Of a stretch of 64,000 nucleotides of DNA, positions 24,171 through 37,569 are shown piece after piece; positions within the stretch are counted from its first letter, which is position 1; every line of letters starts with the position of its first letter. The notes beneath the pieces were generated by a model, which ran no database searches, had not been told where the DNA came from, and saw only the letters and a list, made by a program, of their open reading frames with translations. A program made the translations under genes and the position numbers. Source of the stretch: Tridacna crocea (lineage: Eukaryota; Mollusca; Bivalvia; Cardiida; Cardiidae); assembly GCA_943736015.1 (NCBI GenBank), contig OX031069.1, forward strand, positions 39,280,728 through 39,344,727. The letters are read 5' to 3'.

Positions 24171-25052
24171 AATTGTGTCAAGTATTCCTAAACAAGAGAT
24201 ATCCTCGCCTGCTTCCAAATACGTTTTATTTCCTTCAATTCTCTAAACACTTATACATCACTTTTCTTTGCACATAACAACCCTCCAGGAATAAAGTAAT
24301 CATTTCAAAAACAAATACTCTGTTTCTCTGTGTCTCTCTCTCTGTCTCTCTCTGCCAACATCACTAAAAACAACGACAAAGTATCCAAAGGTTCTATAGT
24401 TTCATTCCACCGCTAATCTAATTTTCAGGATTGTATAAGTTTATTGTAATGGGGTTCATTCTTCTCCCACCGTTGACCTATGTTCAAGTAATCTACGTTT
24501 GAAAACAAACAATGGCTTGGGAAAGGCTAAAAGCAAAGTGCCGGTAAAAGAAACTCCAATATCTCAAATATCGATGCGTCCGATTTAATTCTAATTATGT
24601 TTCAGTCGTCAGATCGTGCCCATAACTTTCATTTTCATTTACATGGCTCCCTTTAAGATCTGATCAATTACAAAAGAAACTTCATCAACATAATTCTCAG
24701 CACTGTTGCTCAGTTGATGACGTAAAAGGCCTGAAAATTAGGCTTCATAGGTTCGATTCTCCAGCTTTTGGATTTTTTTATCCGAGAATTAATGACAGTT
24801 AATGCGACAAAATTTATCGTCGCTCACATTTTCTTTCTTTCTGCATTTCACAACACATCTGAACATTATTTTTTGTAATAAAATATTATTTCTCCTCGCA
24901 TAAACCCTCTAGAAAAATAGTACCATTTCAAAATAAGATACTCTCTCTCTCGCTCCAACATCACTAAAGGCAGTGTGAAAAAAATGTTTTAAAATTGTAA
25001 ACGCAGAGTACTATAGTTCGATTCTCCGGCTAATTTTTCATCGATCAAGATT

Positions 25053-25110
25053 TTCATCCTCAGATCCATAACATAACTGTATTCACCCTCAGATCCATAA
25101 CATAACTGTA
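25053..25110 (+). repeat. 29-bp tandem duplication in U3
   Basis: Two copies of a 29-bp segment containing CCTCAGATCCATAACATAAC, at 25053-25081 and 25082-25110. Other units have one copy. Confidence 0.9.
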
Positions 25111-26094
25111 TATCTTTTTCTTTACAAATTTCTTCTCGCAAAAAAAACCATCCAGAAGTGAAGTACACATTTCAAAATCAAATACTCTCTTTCTCCTCTC
25201 TCTTCCTCTCTCCCTCTCCCTCTCATTATCTCCCTTTTTCCCAATATCAAAGTTCTGCTCCAGACTGTAAACCCAACATTCTATGGTTCAATTGCCCGGC
25301 TAATCTAACATTCTTTTCCTAGACTGATTGCTCAGCTGATGAAGTATGATGCCTAAAGCTGGGAGTTTTCAGGTTCGGTTCCCCAGCTGTAACGATTGTT
25401 TTCGAGGTTTCTTGACATTCATGGCAACAAATTCATTAATTTCTCTTCGCTCACATTTTTCACGAAACCAGTTATGTAGGGAAGCAACCATATTAGGTTG
25501 GAGTTATGTGCAAAGTACTGGTTAATGAAATATCAGCACTGCATGGATAGGTGTACATGATGCCCTGATATAACTGATATGACTGAAATAATACACTTTC
25601 AACTGTATGTATCCGAACATCGTCAATACATTTAAACTAAGGCAAGAGACAACTATATTTTCCTTTGTAATTTTATTTAGGGTTATAAATCATACGTGGA
25701 CAAATAATCATAGATGTCTCTTGAAGTAGCGGGGCATACACGGCATAAAACCAGCATTCTTTCCTGCTTAAAACATTTATTTCAATAGTCTTCATCTCTA
25801 AGATCGTGCTGAAATCATCTTTGTGACGTTTATTAAATCTTCAATTGATAAAACAATGCCAAGATCGGTATCTCAGTCGGCAATCTACGTGACTTGAGTA
25901 CAGGTTATTGCTGGTTCCAATTCTTAGTTCGGCAAATTTCTTTCCACGTATTGATTAGTCATTGCAAGATTTTTCTCTCTCTCCCTCTGCCCTCTCCTCG
26001 CTCCGTCCCTCTCTCTCTCTCTTTCTCTGCTACTGTTTTAATGTTTATGACGTTGAGTATGTGAGAAAGAAGGTAAACGATATAATATTGTATT

Positions 26095-26382
26095 GACCAC
26101 TCGATAAAAAAACTATGAAGGACTTGAGAATAGGTCGCTGGTTTGATTCCTGGCTCGCCCTATTTTTTTCCAAGCATTGCTTATAGTCATTGCCATAGGA
26201 ATCATTCCTCTCTCAACGTTGACCATTGTTTTGACGATAGGTATGTGGGAAAGCAGCCAGTGGCTTAGAAAAATATTGTACGTTGTACCAGGAAAAGAAA
26301 TTACAGCAAATAATAAATAGGTGTTCTGGCCACCGAAATATAAACTGAAATAATGTTAAAAACTTCAATCAATCAATGAATC
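26095..26382 (+). mobile_element. Full-length SINE module of U4
   Basis: Same SINE as in the other units; the head is slightly shortened (GAATAGGTCGCTGGTTTGAT) and reads CCTGGCTCGCCC. The tail ends with (AATC)n. Confidence 0.8.
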
Positions 26383-26901
26383 AAAACTGCACAGTTATAT
26401 TATGGAGAATCTTAATTGAACGTTTCTTAATTATTTTCAATAAACAATTTCCTGTTGATCATAAAATGGGAACCTTGGCTTTTTTGGCATTCTAAAGGTA
26501 ACTATGTAAAGTTCATATGTCATTCAAAGTGGTCGTATGTAGATATGCACAGGGTGATTACAGAATTTTGTAAGATCTTGCCAGGATGTCTCAATTGTGC
26601 CAGTTACAACATTTTTATTCCATTTTAAAAAGGCATAATGCAGAATTCTGCACGGTTCTTAATCTACGTGTTTATCAAAACAGATGTCATTCAAAATTAC
26701 GTACCGAGGAAGCATCATATCAACTGAGAAAAGGTCAATGAAAAAAGGAAGCTATACTTATTGTAGAAAATACATCTTTTGGAGGAAAAGGATTAACAAC
26801 ATAGTCCGACAATAAAGTCCTAAAAACGTGAGAAACACAACAAGGAGACCACAGCTGCAATATCAAGTCAACAAAAAGAGATGGACAAATGGTTGATTGA
26901 T

Positions 26902-27480
26902 CGGATGGATGAATGGATGGACCTGTGGATTGATAGAGAAATAGAGAGAAGTTTGCAGGTAGAACAAAGAAATAAAGGGAGACTAGTAGAGAGACAGAAC
27001 GTGAGAAAATAATGAAAGATAGACAGTGAGACAGAAGATGGTGGAATAGTGAAAGAGACAGAAACAGAGATAGAGAGATTGTGTGCAAGGTGGAAGTAAG
27101 ATAAAAAATAAAAGAGAGGAGAGATATAAGAAGAGGAGGGAAAGCAATGGGAGGGATAGAGAGAAATAGAGAGCAAGAGGACAAAAAGCGAGAAAGAGAG
27201 ATAAAGCGGGCGACAGCGAGAAAGAGAGACAAGGAGAGGGATAGAGAGCTACAGTGAGACACTTTAAGTGAAAAACAGTAGAGGGAAAGATAAGAAGGAG
27301 GAGTGGAGAGTAAGACAAAGAGTTCGGACATGGATAGAGAGTGAGGGAGAGAGAGAGAGAAAGAAATAGACAAAGATTGAGAGACAGAGGTGAAAAGAGA
27401 CAGAAATAGCGAAATGAGAGACAGAGACAGCGAGAGTGAAGGACCGAAGTGAAAGAGAGTGGTTACAGAAAAATGAGGGT
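26902..27480 (+). repeat. Purine-rich tract of U4
   Basis: GA-rich tract opening with GGATGGATGAATGGATGG. Its 5' portion and the preceding spacer are the apparent donor type for the extra block in U2. Confidence 0.85.
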
Positions 27481-27490
27481 GATTACAGAT

Positions 27491-28685
27491 TTAAGACCCT
27501 ATAAACTAAGGGTTAAACATATGAAGAAGAAGTAGGGGCCAAAGCATTATCAATGAAATCACATAGCAGGCATAGGTTCGTCATCGGAGGGTACATTCAA
27601 TTAACTTGGTTTGAAATATAAAGGAAGCAGATAGAACAAGTTACTCAACTGGAGCTAAAAAACTACTGAGGTCATAGTTGTAAATACTAAGGATATATTT
27701 GTCGAACTGGGACAGTATGTGATCTATCATAGATACACTTTTACAACATTATGTTAAAGTAATAGAAGAGACATTCTTTCAAGGTTTGAGGGATTATCGG
27801 ACTGATAATGTATTTCACCGTCTGAGAGAAAGTAGAAGGAACCAAAAGAACGTCTTGCTGACTGGCGGTGCAGGGTAACAGCTTGGGAGTAAAATCTCTG
27901 AAAGGAAACAGGTTTACAGCTTAATGATACATCTCGCATCGAATGGCTTCCATTCCTAAAAGAACATAAAACGGACTCTTACAGTAATCAATGGATAGAG
28001 GACACATCTTTCGACTGTGGGTACATCAGGTGAGCAAGGGTCCATACAGTCTACTTTGAAAACGGGTAAATTTTAAGTGGTTCAGGGCCTAGGGTACATT
28101 CAACTGACTGGAGGTACGATTTCAAAGACGTGTAAGAGGACATGGGGAAACGTTCCACGAACTAAAGATACAATCTCAGGGACTCAATATGCTTGTAACT
28201 ATCGGAGGGTAGGTTTTGGGCGCTGTGGGTATGAAATCGCCAACTGTAGGTACAGGCTTAGGAAATATTGCAGTCACAGAAAGGTGAAAGTACAGTTTCA
28301 GAACCTATTTAAAAGCAACAATAAGCGATATAGAGCTGGACGCTGAAGGTGTAAGACTCAATTAAACAAATAGCAGACCTATTTTTGGGACTGAAGGAAC
28401 ATCTCTTGAACTGAAGGTAAAACAAGCAGATTCAAGGGGGCTAAGCCACGACATTTGGTTTATTTCGAAGTAAAAACAAGTGTCGGAATCTTCAATTACA
28501 TTTGACAGACCGACGATACATCTTACAGAGAGACACATACAAAGGTCGAAAAAGTGCTTAAGAAAAAGTTACAAGCGCTTCTCGCACATAACCACAGACT
28601 GAAAAAATATCTCCCCATGTGAAAGTAAAACAAGTGGACTGAGAATACAATATCTTAGACTGAGAATATTGGTATGTTCTATAGA
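27491..28685 (+). repeat. Shortened minisatellite block of U4
   Basis: Only about 1.2 kb. One deletion of 231 bp relative to U5 lies at 28075-28080, between short AGT repeats. A second of about 490 bp relative to U6 lies at 28563-28568, between AAAAAG-type repeats, and is shared with U5. Confidence 0.75.
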
Positions 28686-30024
28686 ATCTATAACACTTAT
28701 TGCAACAGGGTTTATGCATATCGGCGCTCAAAATCGTTTCGACGAAGTTATGCGACGAAAGCAGCCAGTGCCAAAAGAAAACGATAAAGTAAACATGTGG
28801 AAATCAAATACACGCCTTCTGACTCTCTCTCTATCTCTTTCTCCTTTTCTCTCGTTTTCGCAGGTCGTCTTGCCCAGTTGTTTGATCGGTAAAGTGCACG
28901 GCTTCAAACCCATACAGACGTAGGTTCGGTCCCCACAATTCACCAATTTTTATCCGACTTACAATGGTATTCGATTTTGCAAGATTTATTTTTTGCTTAA
29001 TGCCGATCATTCTATCGACTAAAGTTCTTATTAAATGCAGCCAGTGGTTGGAAAGACTGTTACACAAGCACTAGCCGCGCCATTTAGAAGACATCCATTT
29101 AACACGACGCTGAAAGAACACACGCTAACAAAAAATTCTGGCTCCGCTACAACATCCAGCACTATCAACGTAATCATGATCATCATCCAAGCAACTATTA
29201 AATACCTTTAAAACTGCTGTAAACAAAAAAGTTTTGCTCACTACTATTCATGTTCACTTTCATATATTGTTATAAAAAATCAGGAAAACATCTTTGTTCT
29301 ACATTCATATCACTTTCATTTCTTAACTCGATTTCAAGTTTTTCCACAGTATTTCCAATACCTAGTCGATTTTTCAATTTTTGTTTTCTTTTTAATTATT
29401 ATGTTTTAATTCTTTCCAAATAATCAGTAAAAAACAATAAACTTTACACTTATCGTTTCCACTGCTTCCATAATATGGGGATATGATACTAGAATTGTCT
29501 GCCATTATGGTAAGATCTTTCTCTCCAAGCAAACATGACTCAGAAACATATTTTTTGTTTACCTTATTAATGGCTCCTGGAGGATGCAATCGATTTAACA
29601 AGTAGACTTCCGCAACATACTTCTTTCCTTTTGAACACTAAAATGAAACCAATGGTTGGAAAGACTGTTACAAGAGCACTGGCCGCGCCATTTACAAGAC
29701 ATCAAGTAAACACAGCGCTAAAAGAAAACTCGCCAACAAAAAATTCTGGCTCTGCTACGACATCGAGCACTATCAACTTAATTATAATCATCATCAGAGC
29801 AATTATTAAATAGCTTCACATCTGCTGTAAACAAAAAAAGTTTTCCTCACTACTATTTAAGTTCACTTTTCAACATTATTATAAAATATCAAGAAATCAT
29901 CTTTGTTTTACATTCATATCACTTCCATTTTTTTACCCGAGTTCAAGCTTCTCCACAGTATTTCCAATTCCTAGTCCACAGCTTTTTCAGGTTTATTTTC
30001 TTTTTAATCCTCATGTTTTACTTC

Positions 30025-30066
30025 TCCCCCCCCCCCCACCCCCCCCAAAAAAAAAAAAAAAAAAAA
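30025..30066 (+). repeat. C-run followed by A-run in U4
   Basis: About 20 nearly uninterrupted C bases followed by about 20 A bases. The same site is short in the other units (near 9230 in U1, 16125 in U2, 42546 in U6, 55480 in U8), so this is a local expansion. Run lengths may also be affected by sequencing error. Confidence 0.8.
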
Positions 30067-32225
30067 TCAGTAAACAACAATAAACTCTACACTTATCATT
30101 TCCACTCCTTCCATAATACGATGACAGGCTTTGGGATATGATACCAGTATTTCCTACCATTACAGTAAGGTCTTTCTTTCCAAGCAAACATGACGCATTA
30201 ACACGTTTTTCGTTTACCTTATCAATGGCCCCTTTAGGATTCGATCGATTTCACAAGTAGACTTCAGCAACATACTTCTTTTCTTTTGATCACTTCTTTA
30301 CAAAACCAAATTGTGTCAAGGATTCCTAAACAGGAGATATCCTCGACTCCTTTCAAGTAGGTTTTGTTTCCTTCAATTCACTAAATACTTATACATCACT
30401 TTTCTTTACAAAAAGTTATATTTTCTTCTTGCACATAACAACCCTCCATGAATAAAGTAATCATTTCAAAAACAAACTCTGTTTCTCTGTCTCTCTCTCT
30501 CTGCCAACATGACTAAAAACAACGGCAAAGTATCCAAAGGTTCTATAGTTTGATTCCACTGCTAATCTAATTTTCAGGATTGTATAAGTTCATTGTAATG
30601 GGTTTCATTCTTCTCCCACCGTTGACCTATGTTCCAGCAATCTACGTTTGAAAACAAACAATGGCTTGGGAAAGGCTAAAAGCAAAGTGCCGGTAAAAGA
30701 AATTCCAATATCGCAAATATAGGTGCGTGCTATTTAATTCGAATTATGTTTCAGTCGTCAGATCGGGCCCATAACTTTCATTTTCGTTTACATGGCTCCC
30801 TTTAAGATCTGATCAATTACAAAAGAAACTTCATCAACATAATTCTCAGCACTGTTGCTAATTAATTTTTGATGACGTAAAAGGCCTGAAAATTAGGCTT
30901 CATAGGATCGATTCTCCAGCTTTTGGATTTTTTATCTGAGGATTAATGACAGTTAATGCAACGAAATTCGTGAATTTCTCGTCGCTCACATTTTCTTTCT
31001 TTCTGCATTTCACAACACATCTGAACATTATTTTTCGTAATAAAAGATTATTTCTCCTCGCATACAACCCTCTAGAAAAATAGTACCATTTCAAAATAAG
31101 ATGATGCAGTGTGAAAAAATGTTTTAAAATCGTAAACGCAGAGTACTATAGTTCGATTCTCCGGCTAATTTCTCATCGATCATTTTCTTAACCCTCATAT
31201 CAACAACATAACTAACTGTATATCTTTTTCTTTACAAATTTCTTCTCGCAAATAACAACCATCCAGAAGTGAAGTATAAATTTCAAAATCAAATACTCTC
31301 TCTCCTCTCTCTCTCTCTCATTCTCTCCCTTTTTCCAAACATCAAAGTTATGCTCCTGACTGTAAACCCAAGGTTCTATGGTTCAATTGCCCGGCTAATC
31401 TAACATACTTTTCCTAGACTAATTGCTCAGTTGATGAAGTATGATGCCTAAAACTGGGAGTTTTCAGGTTCGATTCCCCAGCTGTAACGATTGTTTTCGA
31501 GGTTTCTTGACATTCATTGTGACAAATTCATTAGTTTCTCTTCGCTCACATTTTTCACGAAACCAGTTATGTAGGGACGCAACCATATTAGTTTGGAATT
31601 ATGTGCAAAGTACTGGTAAATGAAACATCAGCAGTCCATGGATAGGTGTACATGACGCCCTGATATAACTGATATGACTGAAATAGTACACTTTAAACTC
31701 TATCTATCCGCTATAAACTTAAATTTCTTCGAACATCGTCAATCCATTTAAACCAAGGCAAGAGACAACTATATTTTCCTTTGTAATTTCATTTAGGGCT
31801 ATGAATCATACGTTGACAAATAATCAGGGATGTCTCTTGAAGTAGTGGGGCATACACGACATAAAAGCAGCATACTTTCCTGCTAAAAACAATTATTTCA
31901 ATAGTCTCCATCTCTATCATCGTGCTGAAATCATCTTTGTGACGTTTATTAAATCGTTCAATTGACAAATCTATGCCTAGATCGGTATCTCAGTCGGCAA
32001 ACTATGTGGCTTTGTACAGGTTATTGCTGGTTCCAATTCCTAGTTCGGCAAATTTCTTTCCAAGTATTGATTATAAAGTCATTGCAGAAAGATCTTTCTC
32101 TCTCTCCCTCTCCCCCCTCCTCGCTCTGTCCCTCTCTCTCTCCCTCTCTCGCTTTCTCTGCTACTGTTTTAATGTTTATGACATTGAGTATGTGAGAAAG
32201 AAGGTAAATGATATAATACTGTGTT

Positions 32226-32515
32226 GAGCAGTCGATAAAGAAACTATAAAGGACTTGAGAATAGGAGGTCGCTGGTTTGATTCCCGGCTCGCCCAATTTT
32301 TTCCAAGCATTGCTTATAGTCATGTCTTAGGAATCATTCCCCTCTCAACGTTGACCATTATTTTGACGATAGGTATGTGGGAAAGCAGCCAGTGGCTTGG
32401 AAAAAATATTGTACGTAATACCAGGAAAAGAAATTACAGCAAAGAATAGATAGGTACAATGCCAACCGAAATATAAACTGAAATAATGTTTAACACTTCA
32501 ATCAATCAATGAATC
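32226..32515 (+). mobile_element. Full-length SINE module of U5
   Basis: Intermediate variant: it has GTCATGTCTTAGGAATCATT as in U6-U9 but keeps GTTGACCATT as in U1-U4. Confidence 0.8.
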
Positions 32516-33050
32516 AAAACTGCACAATTATGATATGGAGAATCTTACGTGAACGTTTATGAATTAATTTCAATAAACAATTTCCTGTTGATCAAAAAAT
32601 AGGAACCTTGGCTTTTTGGCATTCTTAAGGTAAATATGTAAAGTTCATATGTCATTCAAAGTGGTCGTATGTAGAAATGCATAGGGTGATTACATAATTT
32701 TGTAAGATCTTGCCAGGATGTCTCAATTGTGCCAGTTCCAATATTTATATTCCATTTGAAAAAAAGCATAATGCAGAATTCTACATGGTTCTTTATCTAC
32801 ATGTTTATCAAAACAGATGACATTCAAAATTACGTACCGAGGGATCATCATATCAACTGTGAAAAGATCAATTATATAGCCTGGGGAGTATATGAAAAAA
32901 GGAAGCTATACTTATTGCTGAAAGTACATCTTTTGGAGGAAAAGGATTAACATCATAGTCCGACAATAAAGTCCTAAAAACGTGAGAAACACAACAAGGA
33001 GACCACAGCTGCAATATCAAGTCAGGAAAAAGAGATGGATGAATGGTTAA

Positions 33051-33645
33051 TTGGATGTATGGATGGATGGACCTGTGGATTGATAGAGAAACAGAGAAAA
33101 GTTTGCAGGTAGAACAAAGAAATAAAGGGAGACTAGTAGAGAGACAGAACGTGAGAAAATAATGAAAGATAGACAGTGAGACAGAAGATGGTGGAATAGT
33201 GAAAGAGACAGAAACAGAGATAGAGAGATTCTGTGAAAGGTGGCAGTAAGATAAAAAAAAATAGAAGGAGAGGAGAGATATAAGAAGAGGAGGAAAAACA
33301 ATGGGAAGGGATAGAGAGAAATACAGAGCGAGAGAAGGACAAAAAGCGAGAAAGAGAGATAAAGCGGGCGACAGGGAGTAAGAGAGACAAGAAGAGGGAT
33401 AGAGAGCTACAGCGAGAGACTGTAAGTGAAAAACAGTAGAGGGAAAGATAAGAAGGAGTGGAGAGTAAGACAAAGAGTTCGGAAATGGATAGAGGGTGAC
33501 GGACAGAGAGAGAGAGAGAGAAAGAAATAGACAGACAAAGATTGAGAGACAGAGGAGAAAAGAGACAGAAATAGCGAAACGAGAGACAGAGACACAGAGA
33601 GTGAAAGACCGGAGTGAAAGAGAGTGGTTACAGAAAAATGAGGGT
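33051..33645 (+). repeat. Purine-rich tract of U5
   Basis: GA-rich tract with a short (GGAT)n start. A 263-codon frame on the opposite strand (32868-33659) reads through it; its product would be almost entirely Ser, Leu, Phe and Pro, which is expected from pyrimidine-only sequence. Confidence 0.85.
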
Positions 33646-33656
33646 GAATACATATT

Positions 33657-35062
33657 CAAGACCCTATAGACTGAGGGGTAAACTTATGAAGAAGAAGTAG
33701 GGGCCAAAGCATTATCAATGAAATCACATTGCATGCATAGGTTCGTCATCGGAGGGTACATTCAATTAAGTTAGTTTGAAATATGAAGGAAGCAGATAGA
33801 ACAAGTTAATCGACTGCAGCTAAAAAACTAGAGAGGTCATAGTTGTAAATACTAAGGAGAGAATATATGATCTACCATAGATACATGCTTACGGCTTTAT
33901 TTTGAAGTTATAGAAGAGACATTCTTTCAAGGTTTGCGGGAACATCGAACTGAGAATTATTTTACCGTCCCAGAGAAAGTAGAAGGAACCAAAAGAACGT
34001 CTTGCTGACTGGCGGTGCAGGGTAACAGCTTGGGAGTAAAATCTCTGAAAGGAAACAGGTTTATAGCTTAATGATACATCTCACATCGAATGGCTTCCAT
34101 TCCTAAAAGAACATAAAACGGGCTCTTGCAGTAATCAATGGACAGAGGACACATCTTCGGACTGTGGGTACATCAAGTGAGCAAGGGATACAGTCTACTT
34201 TGAAAATGGGTAAATTTTAAGTTAGAACACAGCTTTAGGACATTATGGTGTATCCGAGTGACTCAGGTTTATCTTACAGACTAGGGTTTCTGAACGCTAA
34301 ATTCCGTTCAACGCTCTGACTAATATTAGCACACTGGAAGAAAAGTTATTATTCCGACTCTCTGTAAACTTACACCTAACAGATTGAGGGTACATATCAG
34401 ATTAAGAGTGTATAGGCAAACTGTAAAATCGGTAACTTTTGAGCGAGGCCAGTGGTTCAGGGCCTAGGGATACATTCAACTGACTGTAGGTACGATTTCA
34501 AAGACGTGTAAGACGACATGGGGAAACATTCCACGAACTGAGGATACAATCTCAGGGACTCAATATGCTTGTAACTGTCTGATGGTAGGTTTTGGGCGCT
34601 GTGGGTATGAAATCGCCAATTGTAGGTACAGGCTTAGGAAATACTGCAGTCACAGAAAGGTGGAAATACAGTTTCAGGACCTATTTAAAAGCAATAATAA
34701 GCGATATAGAGCTCGATGCTGAAGGTGTAAGACTCAATCAAACAAATAGCAGACCTATTTTTGGGACTGAAGGAACATCTCTTGAACTGAAGGTAAAACA
34801 AGCAGATTCAAGGGGGCTAAGCCACGACATTTGGTTTATTTCGAAGTTAAAACAAGTGTCGGGATCTTCAATTACATTTGACAGACCGACGATACATCTT
34901 ACAGAGAGACACATACAAAGGTCGAAAAAGTGCTTAAGAAAAAGTTACAAGCTCTTCTCGCACATAACAACAGACTGAAAATATGTCTCCCAATGTGATA
35001 GTAAAACAAGTGGACTGAGAATACAATATCTTAGACTGAGAATATTGGTATGTTCTATAGAA
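33657..35062 (+). repeat. Shortened minisatellite block of U5
   Basis: About 1.4 kb. It shares the ~490-bp deletion with U4 (junction near 34939-34943) but keeps the 231 bp that U4 alone has lost. Confidence 0.75.
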
Positions 35063-37537
35063 TTTATAACAGTTATTGCGACAGGGTTTATTCATATCTC
35101 AGCGCTCAAAATTGTTTCGACGAAGTTATGCGAGGAAAGCAGCCAGTGCCAAAAGAAAACGATAAAGTAAACATGTCAAAAACAAATACACGCTTTCTCA
35201 CTCTCTCTCTATCTCTCTCTCCTTTTCTGTTGCTCTCGCAGGTCGTCTTGCCCAGTTGCTTGATCGGTAAAGTGCACGGCTTCAAACCCATACAGACGTA
35301 GGTTCAGTCCCCACAGTTCACCAATTTTTATCCGACTTACAATGGTATTCGATTTTGCAAGATTTATTTTTTGCTTAATGCCGATCATTCTATCGACTAA
35401 AGTTCTTATTAAATGCAGCCAGTGGTTGGAAAAACTGTTACAAGAGCACTGGCCGCGACATTTAGAAGACATCAATTAAACACAACGCTGAAAGAAAACA
35501 CGCTAACAAAAAATTCTGGCTCCGCTACAACATCCAGCACTATCAACGTAATCATGATCATCATCCAAGCAACTATTATATACCTTTACAACTGCTGTAA
35601 ACAAAAAGTTTTGCTCACTACTATTCATGTTCACTTTCATATATTGTTATAAAAAATCAGGAAAACATCTTTGTTCTACATTCATATCACTTTCATTTCT
35701 TAACTCGATTTCAAGCTTTTCCACAGTATTTCCAATACCTAGTCGACAGTTTTTCAATTTTTGTTTTCTTTTTAATTATCTTGTTTTAATTCTTTCCAAT
35801 TAATCAGTAAAAAACAATAAACTTTACACTTATCGTTTCCACTGCTTCCATAATATGGGGATATGATACCAGTATTGTCTACCATTATGGTAAGATCTTT
35901 CTCTCCAAGCAAACATGACTCAGAAACATATTTTTTGTTTACCTTATCAATGACCCCTGGAGGATGCAATGGATTATACAAGTAGACTTCTGCAACATAC
36001 TTTTTTCCTTTTGAACACTAAAATGAAACCAATGCTTGGAAAGACTGTTACAAGAGCACTGGCCGCGCCATTTACAAGACATCAAGTAAACACAGCGCTA
36101 AAAGAAAACACGTCAACAAAATGTTCTGGCTCTGCTACGACATCGAGCATAATCATCATCAGAGCAATTATTAAATAGCTCCACAACTGCTGTAAACAAA
36201 AAATGGTTTCCTCACTACTATTTAAGTTCACTTTTCAAGATTATTATAAAATATCAAGAAATCATCTTTGTTTTACATTCATATTACTTCCATTTTTTTA
36301 CCCGAGTTCAAGCTTCTCCACAGTATTTCCAAATCCTAGTCCACAGCTTTTTGAGGTTTATTTTCTTTTCAATCCTCAAGTTTTACTTCTCCTCCCCACC
36401 CCGCACCCCCCCTCCCCAAAAAAAAGAAAAATCAGTAAACAACAATAAACTCTACACTTATCATTTCCACTCCTTCCATAATATGATGACAGGCTTGGGG
36501 ATATGATACCAGTATTTTCTACCATTATAGTAAGATCTTTCTTTCCAAGCAAACATGACACATAAACACATTTTTCGTTTACCCTATCAATGGCCCCTTT
36601 AGGTTTCGATCGATTTCACAAGTAGACTTCAGCAACATACTTCTTTCCTTTTCATCACTTCTTTACAAAACCAAATTGTGTCAAGGATTCCTAAACAGGA
36701 GATATCCTCGACTCCTTTCAAGTAGGTTTTATTTCCTTCTATTCACTAAACACTTATACATCACTTTTCTTTACAAAAAGTTATATTTTCTTCTTGCACA
36801 TAACAACCCTCCAGGAATTAAGTAATCATTTCAAAAACAAATACTCTGTTTCTCTGTCTCTCTCTATGTCTCTCTGCCAACATCACTAAAAACAATGGCA
36901 AAGTATCCAATGGTTCTATAGTTTGATTCCACGGCTAATCTAATTTTCAGGATTGTATAAGTTCATTGTAACGGGGTTCATTCTTCTTCCACCGTTGACC
37001 TATGTTCAAGTAATCTACGTTTGAAAACAAACAATGGCTTGGGAAAGGTTAAAAGCAAAGTGCAGGTAAAATAAACTCCAATATCGCAAATATAAGTGCG
37101 TGCGACTTAATTCGAATTATGTTTCAGGCGTCAGATCGGGCCAATAACTTTCATTTTTGTTTACATGGCTCCCTTTAAGATCTGATCAATTACAAAAGAA
37201 ACTTCATCAACATAATTCTCAGCACTGTTGCTCAGCTGATGACGTAAAAGGCCTGAAAATTAGGCTTCATAGGTTCGATTCTCCAGCTTTAGGATTTTTT
37301 TATCCAAGGATTAATGACAGATATTGCGACGAAATTCGTGAATTTCTCGTCGCTCACATTTTCTTTCTTTCTGCATTTCACAACACATCTGAACATTATT
37401 TTTCGAAATAAAACATTATTTCTTCTCGCATATGACCCTCTAGAAAAATTGTACCATTTCAAAATAAGATTCTCACTCGCTCTCTCTCGCAAAAAAACAA
37501 CCATTCAGAAGTGAAGTATACATTTCAAAATCAAATG

Positions 37538-37569
<32 letters not shown>

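Larger units (their letters stand above)
18246..25184 (+). repeat. Macrosatellite unit U3
   Basis: Length 6939 bp. Full SINE at 19157-19446, purine tract at 19984-20602, minisatellite at 20613-22492, and two SINE bodies about 610 bp apart at 22842 and 23454, each followed by a similar AT-rich spacer. This tandem arrangement inside the unit is shared with U2, U4 and U5. Its 3' part is close to U2. It also carries a private 29-bp tandem duplication at 25053-25110. Confidence 0.85.
25185..31295 (+). repeat. Macrosatellite unit U4
   Basis: Length 6111 bp, the shortest complete unit. Full SINE at 26095-26382, purine tract at 26902-27480, minisatellite at 27491-28685 shortened by two deletions, and SINE bodies near 29038 and 29648. 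The (TC)n of the middle terminal subrepeat is lost near 31101, where AAAATAAGATGATGCAGTG reads through. U4 supplies the best match to the ectopic block in U2 and shares the ~490-bp minisatellite deletion with U5. Confidence 0.85.
31296..37537 (+). repeat. Macrosatellite unit U5 (mosaic)
   Basis: Length 6242 bp. Full SINE at 32226-32515, purine tract at 33051-33645, minisatellite at 33657-35062 with the same ~490-bp deletion as U4, SINE bodies near 35416 and 36031 about 615 bp apart as in U2-U4. Its 3' end near 37480-37497 has the junction CTCTCGCAAAAAAACAACCA typical of U6-U9. The unit therefore joins a U4-like interior to a U6-like 3' end. Confidence 0.85.
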
